The notes: generated from the letters alone by a model not told the origin. DNA of 64,000 bases from Teredinibacter sp. KSP-S5-2 (GCF_032773895.1 NZ_CP120416.1:2788001-2852000), one strand, 5' to 3'. Shown: positions 50,829 to 59,609, numbered from the stretch's first letter. Numbers and translations are program-made.

Positions 50829-51176
50829 CTAAAACTCATAGACTTTCTCGATAACTCCATCCCCAAAATCATGATCAACTCTAACTCTAATACCAGTTCG
50901 ATCACTCATATATGTTAAAGTTACCACAGGATCATGGTATCCCCATAAAAGATCCATCTTTTTTTCAAGAACCAGCTGGCCGCTGTCGATTCTTTTAACC
51001 TTCAAATAGCATGTACTTTTGCTTTTCAAACATAGAATTTGTGCGCTATATGTTTTGTTGTTTATATTATGTGTAACGGTGACATCACCTTCACTCCCCC
51101 TATCACATCCGTTAAACAAAAACACAAATATAAAAAACGACATCCGGCAGGCACTTAGACTAAATCTAGAAAACAT
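50829..51176 (-). CDS. Small lipoprotein, unknown function
   Basis: 115 residues. Lipoprotein signal (MSFFIFVFLFNGC, Cys at 24). Short mature domain with two Cys (ILCLKSKSTCYLKV) and beta strands (ATGIR-like repeats not evident). Not recognised. One of several lipoproteins encoded in the same orientation here. Confidence 0.6.
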   Translation of the reverse strand: MFSRFSLSACRMSFFIFVFLFNGCDRGSEGDVTVTHNINNKTYSAQILCLKSKSTCYLKVKRIDSGQLVLEKKMDLLWGYHDPVVTLTYMSDRTGIRVRVDHDFGDGVIEKVYEF

Positions 51177-51507
51177 ACAAAAAACTCAACAATATTGACC
51201 GCATATAACAATCCATTTAACATACAAAAAAGTACAACAACAAATACAAAATATATCTACCTACAACGCAGACACACTTCACATTAATCACAAACTAAAA
51301 TAGTTAATATAGAATTTATTCTTAAAAAGTCACATCCAAATGCATCTCGGATATCTTATTTGGATATATTTTATTCGAAAATCGGTATATATACGGAGCG
51401 TCGTTATCAGCAACACACAAAGCATGAAAATTTATCCTCATATCCAACAACAGTCATACCACTCTTAAAGAAGCAAAATATAAAGAAAAAATCATTTCCA
51501 TATAATT
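51177..51507. other. AT-rich intergenic region
   Basis: 331 very AT-rich bases with a poor plus-strand frame only. No recognisable gene, hairpin or repeat. The composition supports foreign origin of the neighbourhood. Confidence 0.45.
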
Positions 51508-51882
51508 TCATTCATACTTTGTTGTGTATGGAAGTATGCCAAAAAAATGAAGAACCAGACACAGAAAAAACGACACATAAGGTACGATAAATTCATATGG
51601 ATTAAAATAACGCATTCTAGCTATAGCACCAGCTCTATAAGCTTGCTCAATGGAATATTCTGGGAATGCCAGGATTAGGCCTCCTATTCCACTAACAATC
51701 CCTATAGCTAAAATTTTTACTATAAATACCGCCAAGATAAACCATCCAAAGAAAATTATCCCTCTAAATAGGATAGTTCTTTCATTACCATTTGAATTAA
51801 ATAGTATCCCCATAACCACCACCCAGCCAAATCGATTATCAATTGCACGCACTGTTTGCACAAGACTAACAACACTCATCAT
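51508..51882 (-). CDS. Small integral membrane protein
   Basis: 124 residues with three hydrophobic segments (TILFRGIIFFGWFILAVFIVKILAIGIV region; PYVSFFLCLVLHFFGI). Start overlaps the end of the upstream gene by four bases (ATGA), so the two are translationally coupled. The stretch PEYSIEQAYRAGAIARMRYFNPYE lies between helices. Not a recognised family. Confidence 0.6.
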   Translation of the reverse strand: MMSVVSLVQTVRAIDNRFGWVVVMGILFNSNGNERTILFRGIIFFGWFILAVFIVKILAIGIVSGIGGLILAFPEYSIEQAYRAGAIARMRYFNPYEFIVPYVSFFLCLVLHFFGILPYTTKYE

Positions 51883-52145
51883 ACTTTTAATGCTTTAAAG
51901 GCGTACCTTAGGAACCTATAAGCCACATATAAAAGTATCGGGCCAGCAATTATCCCCCCATACACAACGCCATATTCAAAGCTACCACTCACCTCCTTCG
52001 AATTCATAATCGCCAACACTGAACTCACTAATTGCTTAACGCCGAGAACACCCAAAAAAAGTGAAATAACAATAACAATCAATGCAGCAATCTTACTGGT
52101 CAATTTACTCAGGAACACACTAACTTTCAGTATCAAATCAGACAT
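51879..52145 (-). CDS. Small membrane protein coupled to the downstream gene
   Basis: 88 residues from the ATG at 52145, which follows a strong GGAGG ribosome-binding site; a longer frame to 52187 lacks one. Two membrane helices (IAALIVIVISLFLGVLGV; GGIIAGPILLYVAYRFL). Four-base overlap with the following gene. The pair may form a complex; unknown function. Confidence 0.6.
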   Translation of the reverse strand: MSDLILKVSVFLSKLTSKIAALIVIVISLFLGVLGVKQLVSSVLAIMNSKEVSGSFEYGVVYGGIIAGPILLYVAYRFLRYAFKALKV

Positions 52146-52226
52146 ATCAACCTCCGAATGAAGAAAAAAATCAATGCTTTTGGGCATTCTAAGCAGTAGA
52201 AATAACGACGACCTAATGCTAGATAT

Positions 52227-52526
52227 TTACTCACTGGGTTCAAAGTACGGATTTCCATCTTCATCAACAATACAAGAATAGAATTCCTTAATGAAGCGAT
52301 TAAATTCATCCTGATTATCTTCATTTTCCATGTACATCCGCCAATTACTCGTCTCCATGCAATTGCCAACCTGAGACTTCACCGCTTCGACACATCCTTT
52401 ATCTTCCTCACCACACAAGTCCACCAGAGAAATTTCTAATGTTTTCCTAAAAACAAACTCCTCAATTTGACCTTCACTACAAGATATTAACAACAACGAA
52501 AAAAATACTACGTAAAAAGCCTTCAC
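52227..52526 (-). CDS. Small lipoprotein, unknown function
   Basis: 99 residues. Lipobox LLLISC (Cys at 16). Mature acidic chain with Cys residues in DLCGEEDKGC, VGNC and YSC, probably disulfide-bonded; SQVGNCMETSNWRMYMENEDN. Upstream of the coupled membrane pair by 81 bases; may be in one operon. Not recognised. Confidence 0.6.
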   Translation of the reverse strand: MKAFYVVFFSLLLISCSEGQIEEFVFRKTLEISLVDLCGEEDKGCVEAVKSQVGNCMETSNWRMYMENEDNQDEFNRFIKEFYSCIVDEDGNPYFEPSE

Positions 52527-53095
52527 TAACCACCCCGTTTAATATAACAGCCAGAAAACCGGAAAATTTATCCTTACCTATTTAGGACACAAGTTACACA
52601 GCACCAACGAAGTCAGGCAATTTAAGAAATAAATTTGAGCTACCCCCAAGCATATTTCACCTAGAGACACATCAAGAATAAAGTTTAAAATGTGCCGCTG
52701 ACAGCTAATGCTATTGGCACCGAGAATGAACGAGAATGAACGAGAATGAACGAGAATGAGTTTGATTTCGCACACTCCCTGGTGCTAAGCCACTTGGACA
52801 TGGCTATTTTTGATACTTTACCACTCCACAACATAAATGCAATTACAGAATTCTCGCATACATTTTGCACCAGCGTCACATAAACTGAACGTACCGATTA
52901 CGCAAAAACCAAAATACATAGGAACTGCACGAGTAGCTGACGTTAAAATTCTGAACAACCCAATTTGATACGTGATTGAAGAAACGAAGTATGCAGGATT
53001 GCCTGTCACCGCACGCTGACGTCTCGTGAGATTAGAGAATTTTTAGGATAAAAAGGACAGCAGCCTTGCCAAACCCGAATTATCCAATTTTCGAA
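52527..53095. other. Intergenic region with decayed coding and a short tandem repeat
   Basis: 569 bases. It holds several short overlapping minus-strand frames with no ribosome-binding sites, and a tandem repeat at 52721-52760. I see no intact gene; it may be a decayed remnant. Confidence 0.45.
52721..52760. repeat. Four-copy 10-bp tandem repeat
   Basis: CGAGAATGAA repeated three times, then CGAGAATGAG. Perfect for 39 of 40 bases. Looks like a short microsatellite-type expansion, with no link seen to an intact gene. Confidence 0.95.
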
Positions 53096-53434
53096 TTACT
53101 CTATAATTGCATAAGTAGTAATAAAGTAATCTTGATTATCGCTACGACATGAGCCAACAAACCTAACAGCAGACTTAGACAGTTTGGCAGCAAGCCCAAT
53201 AGACAATAATTTATCTCGCCCTTTCAAGTCAGGATTAACTTGAACATAGACAGGATTACAGGAAATACTACCATCGGCGGCTTTCACTTCCCACCTTCCG
53301 TTTGTTAAAAAGAAAAGATAGTCATCCGCTGCGTTATAATTTATCTGTCGGATTTCAGCGTTATTGGTGGTATCAGCCATGGAAACAGCAGATAACAGCA
53401 CCAGCATTAACACAAATATGTTTTTTGTTTTCAT
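53096..53434 (-). CDS. Exported small protein, unknown function
   Basis: 112 residues. Cleavable signal peptide (NIFVLMLVLLSAVSMA), mature about 92 residues with two Cys (SCNPVYVQV; VGSCRSDN) likely forming a disulfide. AAGGAG ribosome-binding site (CTCCTT on plus strand). Similar proteins occur as orphan periplasmic proteins in marine gammaproteobacteria, but no family name is certain. Confidence 0.65.
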   Translation of the reverse strand: MKTKNIFVLMLVLLSAVSMADTTNNAEIRQINYNAADDYLFFLTNGRWEVKAADGSISCNPVYVQVNPDLKGRDKLLSIGLAAKLSKSAVRFVGSCRSDNQDYFITTYAIIE

Positions 53435-53775
53435 AAACTCTCCTTGATAAGCAACAACAATGGTTAACGACGAATAACGCAGAAACTAAGGTCATCGTAA
53501 AGTCGTATAAATTTAGAAACACTTAACCGCTAGCCATATATTTTATAAATTATTGGTTAGCCGTCTAAAACTATAAATTACCACCCATATCGAACACAAC
53601 CACCCAACAATCCTGAATAATTATCTACTTTTTATCTTATTTAAATATATATTTTACTTACTTAATGCTTACATAAGATATTTTTTGTTTTAACAGAGGA
53701 TATTTTTTTCAAATTTTTATTTTTGCACATATAAAACCCCACATATCCAGTTCTCTATTCTCCATAATTACCGTC
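53435..53775. other. AT-rich intergenic region left of the IS remnant
   Basis: 341 bases, very AT-rich, with runs of T and A and no gene. Contains the promoter of the 53434 gene by position; otherwise featureless up to the IS end at 53776. Confidence 0.45.
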
Positions 53776-54470
<695 letters not shown>

Positions 54471-54476
54471 TTATCA

Positions 54477-54511
54477 CCTAAAGGTGTGTCCAGGTTTATT
54501 AGACCACTACA
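54477..54511 (-). repeat. Terminal inverted repeat (left end of the IS3 remnant)
   Basis: Reads TGTAGTGGTCTAATAAACCT from 54511 inward on the minus strand, then GGACACACCTTTAGG. Sits only about 20 bases from the truncated transposase frame, showing that the deletion removed nearly everything between. Confidence 0.88.
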
Positions 54512-54835
54512 CTTCGTGCCTCCAGTATTTTTGAAGTTTTCCTTGTTATTTGTCCATACAGAATGCGATATCATCCCTCTACTTCCACTATGCCTGCCTA
54601 TGGCAAATTTGATTCTATTCTTCTCCGCCACCCTCTCGCTAACAAAACAGTGCAAGCACATCTTATTGAGAACAGAACTCAATTGCGGTTAGATTTTAAT
54701 CACAGAACGCCCGGTCGAAGTTTTATTTTCAACGAAGAAGGAATAGTGATCGATAAGGCTAGACGAAAAAATTGGCTTAGCTCGAAGCTTGTCTTAACCA
54801 TAACCTTCCATTTATTACTCGACGAGAACATCTAA
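54512..54835 (+). pseudogene. 3' gene fragment truncated by the IS element
   Basis: A frame open from the IS end to a stop at 54833 encodes about 107 residues, including MPAYGKFDSILLRHPLANK, LRLDFNHRTPGRSFIFNEEG and a hydrophobic C-terminus. There is no ribosome-binding site or start near the left end. The sequence reads like a real C-terminal tail cut off at the IS boundary. The family is not recognised; alternatively, translation might begin at the ATG at 54563. Confidence 0.45.
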
Positions 54836-55344
54836 ATTAATACTGAAGGACATAAGATGATCCCACCACCAAATACAAAATCACAATAATAAAACCCCGA
54901 TACTGCTCACACAGATGCAGCGTGTTATATCGCCTCGCATATCACATTCTCTTCCGCTCAAAACAAAGATCAGCCATCTTGGCAAATTATACATAGAAGA
55001 CAATTTAAAATTGTCACCAATATCATTATTTCGGCAACCTAAACACTTAAATGCAGTAGACATTCTACTGTTTATACAGTATTGACAAGAATTTTCAGAA
55101 AAGCGAAAGTCCCGCCCTGCCTATCCCCGTAGGTATTTTTCACCTTTTATCAGCCGAAAATTGTCCGGTTAATACGTCGGAAAAATTTCAAAAATTGCAT
55201 TAAAAGAACAAAAGCGTGCAGGGCTTTAAAGGCGGGAAAAATTAACAGGGAAGGAATAAAAGAGCACGGCAGGCGGCCACCTGCCGTGCGATTCATGACA
55301 TTAACATTGTGAAGTAAGAGTTCAAACATTAAGGATCATGAACT
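54836..55344 (+). promoter_or_regulatory. Structured leader upstream of the SinR-HsdS-HsdM operon
   Basis: About 500 bases without a gene. From about 55100 the sequence changes from AT-rich to GC-containing stem-forming DNA: TCCCGCC (55110) can pair with GGCGGGA (55231) and CCCTGC (55115) with GCAGGG (55218), and a strong hairpin follows at 55264-55289. A long untranslated leader, operator array or small RNA is possible. The promoter is not identified. Confidence 0.5.
55264..55289 (+). promoter_or_regulatory. Strong hairpin 55 bases before the small SinR-like gene
   Basis: GCACGGCAGG / CCTGCCGTGC, perfect 10-bp stem with a 6-base loop and no T-run, so not a terminator. Candidate operator for a dyad-binding regulator or an RNA element in the operon leader. 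Confidence 0.8.
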
Positions 55345-55626
55345 ATGAAAGTATATCAAATCAGTTATGAACTTAGAAACCAAAGCCATTTCGAACCGTT
55401 GTTTAAGCGTATAAATGCGTGCGGATACTGGTGCCGACCGCTGGAATCAACATGGATTATTACAAGCACTCAAGGGGTGATGGAACTTCGTGCAGAACTG
55501 ATAAAAGCATTGGGTGATGATGACCAATTACTCGTCACACGCCTCCATGGCGATGCCGCTTGGCAAGGTATTGATGCAGACTCCGCAACCTGGATGAATA
55601 ATCAGATGCGTGATAACGACGCATAA
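55345..55626 (+). CDS. SinR-family (Cas2/VapD-like fold) small protein
   Basis: 93 residues. N-terminal beta strand MKVYQISYEL, then RPLESTWIITSTQGVMELRAEL, a DDQLLVTRLHGDAAWQG segment and a final NNQMRD. This order (ferredoxin-like core, D/ESTW motif, late AAW.G) fits proteins databases call SinR family and that share the Cas2 superfamily fold. Cas2 itself is an RNase or integration subunit; the role of these orphan relatives is not established. First gene of a three-gene operon, 59 bases before hsdS, with a leader hairpin upstream. Confidence 0.75.
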   Translation: MKVYQISYELRNQSHFEPLFKRINACGYWCRPLESTWIITSTQGVMELRAELIKALGDDDQLLVTRLHGDAAWQGIDADSATWMNNQMRDNDA

Positions 55627-55685
55627 TTTGTGGGCGCAACTCCACACTTGGATGCGCCCTGAAGTCAAATACCAGGGAAAACAGT

Positions 55686-56285
55686 ATGCTTACTCAACTC
55701 AAAAATCTGGCGCATATTCGCAACGGCTATACTTTTCGCGAGAAAATAAATGAGTCCGCCAATGGCAACGTTCACGTACTGCAAATAAAAGATCTACGAA
55801 AGCAGCTCATTGAACACAAACAAAATCAATTAATGGCTCACAGGTTACCCAGAATAAACTGGCATGGCAACCATAAGACCCTACTCCCTCCAAACTCCAT
55901 TGTGGTACCAGCACGAGGGGATCACTACCAATCTGCATATTTTTTAGGAAACACCGGAGTCCTGCCCACCAGTCATATTTTGGTTGTTACCATTAAAAAG
56001 AAACAGGTGAATCCCGCATACTTATGTTGGGCCGTCAATCAACCAGGTGCACAACACTTTCTTTATACCGAGAGTCGAGGCACAAAAATACCAAGGCTAA
56101 GTAAAAACAGCCTAGGGTTATTAACTATTCAACTTCCCCCCATTGAAGTCCAGGAAAAAATCATCCATATACAGCAACTATGGGAAAAAGAGCAGTGCAG
56201 TCAAAAAAATCTACAAAAAAACCGGGAGAAACAAATACATGGCGTATTCAATACCTTATTGGACATAAAAAATACCCCGGAATAA
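55686..56285 (+). CDS. Half-size type I specificity subunit (HsdS-like)
   Basis: 199 residues, against about 400-460 for full HsdS. A single target recognition domain (LKNLAHIRNGYTFREKIN; VLQIKDLRKQ; PPNSIVVPARG; RGTKIPRLSKNSL) followed by the conserved LPPIEVQEKI and one C-terminal coiled helix (LWEKEQCSQKNLQKN). Such half-S proteins usually dimerise. It binds DNA through the TRD; sequence target unknown. AGGG ribosome-binding site. Lies between the SinR-like gene and an HsdM-like gene, with no HsdR in the window. Confidence 0.88.
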   Translation: MLTQLKNLAHIRNGYTFREKINESANGNVHVLQIKDLRKQLIEHKQNQLMAHRLPRINWHGNHKTLLPPNSIVVPARGDHYQSAYFLGNTGVLPTSHILVVTIKKKQVNPAYLCWAVNQPGAQHFLYTESRGTKIPRLSKNSLGLLTIQLPPIEVQEKIIHIQQLWEKEQCSQKNLQKNREKQIHGVFNTLLDIKNTPE

Positions 56286-56338
56286 AACCAACTACCCCCA
56301 TATAGAATACAACTTCGTACCATCAGATTTACACGATA

Positions 56339-57820
56339 ATGGACAAGCTTCAGAATATATTTCATAACGAATTTGAACTTGATAGTTTTAAAGAGTACAC
56401 GCTCGCACTCGTTTTCTTACGTTACTTAAGCGAAAATAAAACCATTACAAGAAGCAAACACACAAAGCCGGAAGTAAAATCTGCTTTTACAGCAATCCAA
56501 GGTAGAACTGCTGAAATTCTACATCCTATAGAAACTGATTTCTTTGCACTTTACAGCACTAGACACCACCCAGACATTAGCAATTTAGTTGATACCGCTC
56601 TACTCAATTTGGAATCTCATAATCCCCATATATTTACGCAAAACAGTCTGGGCAGTTTCAGCAGTATCGTTTCCTATTCAAAAAAGCGATTGAGTCGAAC
56701 ACGACGAAATAAAATTATAGAGGGGCTACTTGAACAAATACATCATTCAACATCTTCAGCCCTTAAAACGGAAAAGCCAAAATACCGGCTATTTCAGCAG
56801 CTGCTCGACAAGCTATACAACAAAACAACGAATAACCGGAATTTTGCATACACATCCCCCAATATATCGAAATTAATCACCGAGCTTCTCGATCCACACC
56901 CTGGAGAATCAATATACGATCCTAAGTGTGGCGCCGCGCATCTTTTAATCTCCTGCGGAAAGCATATCCAACATAATTTTTCCAGCCACAACTATCAGTT
57001 ACATGGCCAGGAAGCACTCCCGAATACCTGGGCGATCGCTAAACTGAACATGCATACACACGGTGAACATATAAATGCAATTCAGTATGGCGATTATATT
57101 GGTGCACCATCCTATACCCATTCCGGTAATCAACTGACGACTTTTGACATAGTGCTCTCTTCCGCCCCATTTTCGATTGAAAACTGGGACTATACCCATG
57201 CCAAAAAAGATACATTTAAACGATTTCGGCGAGGAATACCGCCCAAAGGGAAAGGCGATTGGGCGCTAATACTCCATATGATTGAGAGCACTGCCTTACC
57301 CGCAGGAAGAATGGCAATTCACATTTCTCAAGGCGCACTTTTTCGAGAAGCAGCGGAATGGACTATTCGCAAAAAACTCATTGATGAAAACCTGCTTGAG
57401 GCTGTCATAGGCGTACCGGAAAAACTATCCCATAGCGGAATATCGCCAACAGTAATTTTGCTTTTTAGGAAAAGTCGAAAAAAACGGGATATCCTTTTTA
57501 TCGACGGCAACAATTTTACGGCAGCGAAAAAGATGTCCATTCACTTTCCGGATCAATTGATCTCAGATACGGTTAATATCTATAACCGTTGGCAGCAGGA
57601 GGAAGACGTGTCTTACATAGCTAGCTGGGATGAAGTTAGAAAAAACAACTACAACTTAAGCTTGCATCGTTACATCAATTCTTTCAAAGAAGAATTTTTG
57701 GATTTACACAGTATTCGACATGAACGGCATCAGTTAAAACAGGAGTACAACGCGATTGAAAATGAAATTGATCACATCCTCGCAATACTCTCTTCAACGC
57801 AGGATAAAGAAGAACCGTAA
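56339..57820 (+). CDS. HsdM-like N6-adenine methylase homologue with degenerate SAM and catalytic motifs
   Basis: 493 residues, typical HsdM length. N-terminal helical domain (LQNIFHNEFELDSFKEYTLA), YTSPNISKLITELL (motif X region), then motif I written DPKCGAAHLL (194-203) where active enzymes have DPaCGSGGxL, GQEALPNTWAIAKLNM (223-238), and motif IV DIVLSSAPFS where NPPF is required. The later core GRMAIHISQGALFREAAEWTIRK...VIGVPE is preserved. The fold is kept while both SAM-binding and catalytic residues are changed, so methylation is unlikely. Possibly a DNA-binding scaffold acting with the half-HsdS. No ribosome-binding site is evident before the ATG. Confidence 0.85.
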   Translation: MDKLQNIFHNEFELDSFKEYTLALVFLRYLSENKTITRSKHTKPEVKSAFTAIQGRTAEILHPIETDFFALYSTRHHPDISNLVDTALLNLESHNPHIFTQNSLGSFSSIVSYSKKRLSRTRRNKIIEGLLEQIHHSTSSALKTEKPKYRLFQQLLDKLYNKTTNNRNFAYTSPNISKLITELLDPHPGESIYDPKCGAAHLLISCGKHIQHNFSSHNYQLHGQEALPNTWAIAKLNMHTHGEHINAIQYGDYIGAPSYTHSGNQLTTFDIVLSSAPFSIENWDYTHAKKDTFKRFRRGIPPKGKGDWALILHMIESTALPAGRMAIHISQGALFREAAEWTIRKKLIDENLLEAVIGVPEKLSHSGISPTVILLFRKSRKKRDILFIDGNNFTAAKKMSIHFPDQLISDTVNIYNRWQQEEDVSYIASWDEVRKNNYNLSLHRYINSFKEEFLDLHSIRHERHQLKQEYNAIENEIDHILAILSSTQDKEEP

Positions 57821-57842
57821 ACGTAAAATCAATAATTAAACG

Positions 57843-58487
57843 TCAGGGGGTTACCTGCACATCCTTATAGGGGCCATCAACCAACCCGGAACCAGAGCCA
57901 TTTATTGCCGAACGATTTGCTTCTCGCGCCAGTTCCGGCGTGGAATCCGTTAACGATTCAACAATATGACTGACAATGGCTTGCAGTAATTGCCCATCCC
58001 CTTGCGATCGTTCAGCTCTGGCCCTGCCCGTCCATAACACCGTTCCAGTACGTGTGTCGACTAAGTTTAATTTAGCATTTACCACCGTTACGGTATTAAA
58101 CAAAAGGTACTTCTGCCCCCAGTCCTCAATGGTGGTATATAACACCGCATCGGCACCAATGTGCTCACGAATTTTGTCCAGAGGAACCCCATTCATTTCA
58201 CCCGGTGTTGGCAAGCCATTTTCTTTAAAGAAGTGATCAATCACTGCAACAGGAAAAACATAGTAGCCTTTTTCTGCCAGTGGTCGCGTGATGGTTGAAA
58301 TAAAAGTATAAGGCGCATTCACCTCGACAGAGTTATTCAATGGCGGAATCACCAAAATTGAACGAGGGCGGTTTTGCACTAATTCGGTGTTGTTCTGAGT
58401 CTGTATACTGCTGCAACCAGCCAGAATACTACCAATAGCGAAAATGGCCATGCAATGCAAAAAAAACGAGCGAAGACGATTTATCAC
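57843..58487 (-). CDS. DUF799-family lipoprotein (GNA1162-like)
   Basis: 214 residues. Lipobox ILAGCSS (Cys at 25). NRPRSILVIPPLNNSVEVNAPY and EHIGADAVLYTTIEDWGQKYLLF are family signatures; the fold resembles TolB-N/CsgG-type. Start overlaps the previous gene's stop by four bases, so the three genes csgG-like, DUF4810 and DUF799 form one operon. Role at the outer membrane unknown; GNA1162 of Neisseria is a surface vaccine antigen. Confidence 0.88.
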   Translation of the reverse strand: MINRLRSFFLHCMAIFAIGSILAGCSSIQTQNNTELVQNRPRSILVIPPLNNSVEVNAPYTFISTITRPLAEKGYYVFPVAVIDHFFKENGLPTPGEMNGVPLDKIREHIGADAVLYTTIEDWGQKYLLFNTVTVVNAKLNLVDTRTGTVLWTGRARAERSQGDGQLLQAIVSHIVESLTDSTPELAREANRSAINGSGSGLVDGPYKDVQVTP

Positions 58488-58864
58488 AGAGCTACTCCTT
58501 GGATGTTTTGAGTTTTCACTCTTGTCATCATGCCCTGAATAAAAACCTCTGACTCGGGATAACGCCTGACCTCTTCTGCAAATGCAGCCTCAGCCTGGGC
58601 AACACTTCCCTGCATGGCATACATCATTCCCAGATGAGCATATAAACCCGGAGGAACACGCAAGCCACTGCCTTCAGCCCGCTGTATATCCTGTGTTAAG
58701 CGTTCAATTTGCACTTCGGGTGGAGCCTTGCCTGGCATCAGGTACATTTGATAAATAAGGCTTTCGTAATTTCCCCAATAATACAACGGCTGAACGGTTT
58801 CGCATGCTTGCAAAACCGTAAAACTCGCGATTAGAACAACCACCTTGAAAGATCGCATACGCAT
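58484..58864 (-). CDS. DUF4810 lipoprotein
   Basis: 126 residues. Lipoprotein signal (VLIASFTVLQAC, Cys at 21). YYWGNYESLIYQMYLMPGKAPPEVQIERL followed by PPGLYAHLGMMYAMQGSVAQAEAAFAEE shows a small TPR-like helical array. Always found between CsgG-like and DUF799 lipoproteins, as here (16-base gap and four-base overlap). Confidence 0.9.
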   Translation of the reverse strand: MRMRSFKVVVLIASFTVLQACETVQPLYYWGNYESLIYQMYLMPGKAPPEVQIERLTQDIQRAEGSGLRVPPGLYAHLGMMYAMQGSVAQAEAAFAEEVRRYPESEVFIQGMMTRVKTQNIQGVAL

Positions 58865-58880
58865 AATCTACTAACCGGGC

Positions 58881-59552
58881 CTATGGGTTAATAACAAATA
58901 CCCCTTGTTCGAGGTCGCGAACAAAATTATTGACGGCTTCGGTAATTGCCAGATTTAACACCTTGCCATTTAAGGTCGCATCATAGCCCGCATTGGACCC
59001 AAAACCTAAAACTTCCCGCTCGCTTAACGAGTATTCGCCAGCACCCTGAGTGGTATACACAATTTCAGAGTTCAACACATCAATCACATTTAAAGAGACC
59101 TTGGCATAAGCAATTTGTTTTTTACCTGAACCAACAATACCAAATAATTGTTTATCACCAACTTCTTTACGTCCAAACTCGCTCACACCACCGGTAACAG
59201 CATAACGAGCACCCTTCAGGGTCTGTGTTTTACCCAATAGCTTAGCTTCCTGCTCAATTTCACTCATATTCTCGCGATCAACCAATTTAAATCGATTGGT
59301 TTGCTGTAGATGTGTTTTTAAAATCGTTTTTGCCTGATTACCTAACAAATCTGTATTAGAAGAAAATAATCCCTGCATATAACTTGATCGGTTATTAAAC
59401 TTACCAACAACTAGAGTAGTCTTACTGCCGGTATACACTGTTCCGTAGGAATCAACTTTTTGTGTATCTAATACCTTATGGGATTCGGTCGTTGCACACC
59501 CGGCAAGTAAACAAGTGAGCAGTATAGAAGTGAGAAAAGATTTGGCTGACAT
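58881..59552 (-). CDS. CsgG/HfaB-family lipoprotein
   Basis: 223 residues from the ATG at 59552, which has a GGAG ribosome-binding site seven bases upstream; an ATG at 59564 lacks one. Lipobox CLLAGCAT. KTTLVVGKFNNRSSYMQGLF, TNRFKLVDRENMSEIEQE and YAVTGGVSEFGRKEVG are CsgG-family text. CsgG forms the curli secretion pore, but the other curli genes are absent, so this belongs to the separate CsgG-DUF4810-DUF799 module of unknown function. Confidence 0.9.
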   Translation of the reverse strand: MSAKSFLTSILLTCLLAGCATTESHKVLDTQKVDSYGTVYTGSKTTLVVGKFNNRSSYMQGLFSSNTDLLGNQAKTILKTHLQQTNRFKLVDRENMSEIEQEAKLLGKTQTLKGARYAVTGGVSEFGRKEVGDKQLFGIVGSGKKQIAYAKVSLNVIDVLNSEIVYTTQGAGEYSLSEREVLGFGSNAGYDATLNGKVLNLAITEAVNNFVRDLEQGVFVINP

Positions 59553-59609
59553 AATATGCTCCATAAATAAACTGACTGCTGATAAGCCTGTGTTTACTCT
59601 TCAACTAAG

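Noticed and set aside
51360-51590. 76-codon plus-strand frame
   Set aside because: Overlaps the membrane protein gene at 51508, has no ribosome-binding site, and its composition is typical of random AT-rich DNA.
47423-53434. Possible integron cassette array (many small genes in one direction)
   Set aside because: No integrase gene and no attC-like recombination sites with the paired RYYYAAC/GTTRRRY ends were found between the genes.
55345-55626. A CRISPR-Cas cas2 gene
   Set aside because: The protein resembles the Cas2 superfamily, but there is no cas1, no repeat array and the sequence better fits the orphan SinR-family group.
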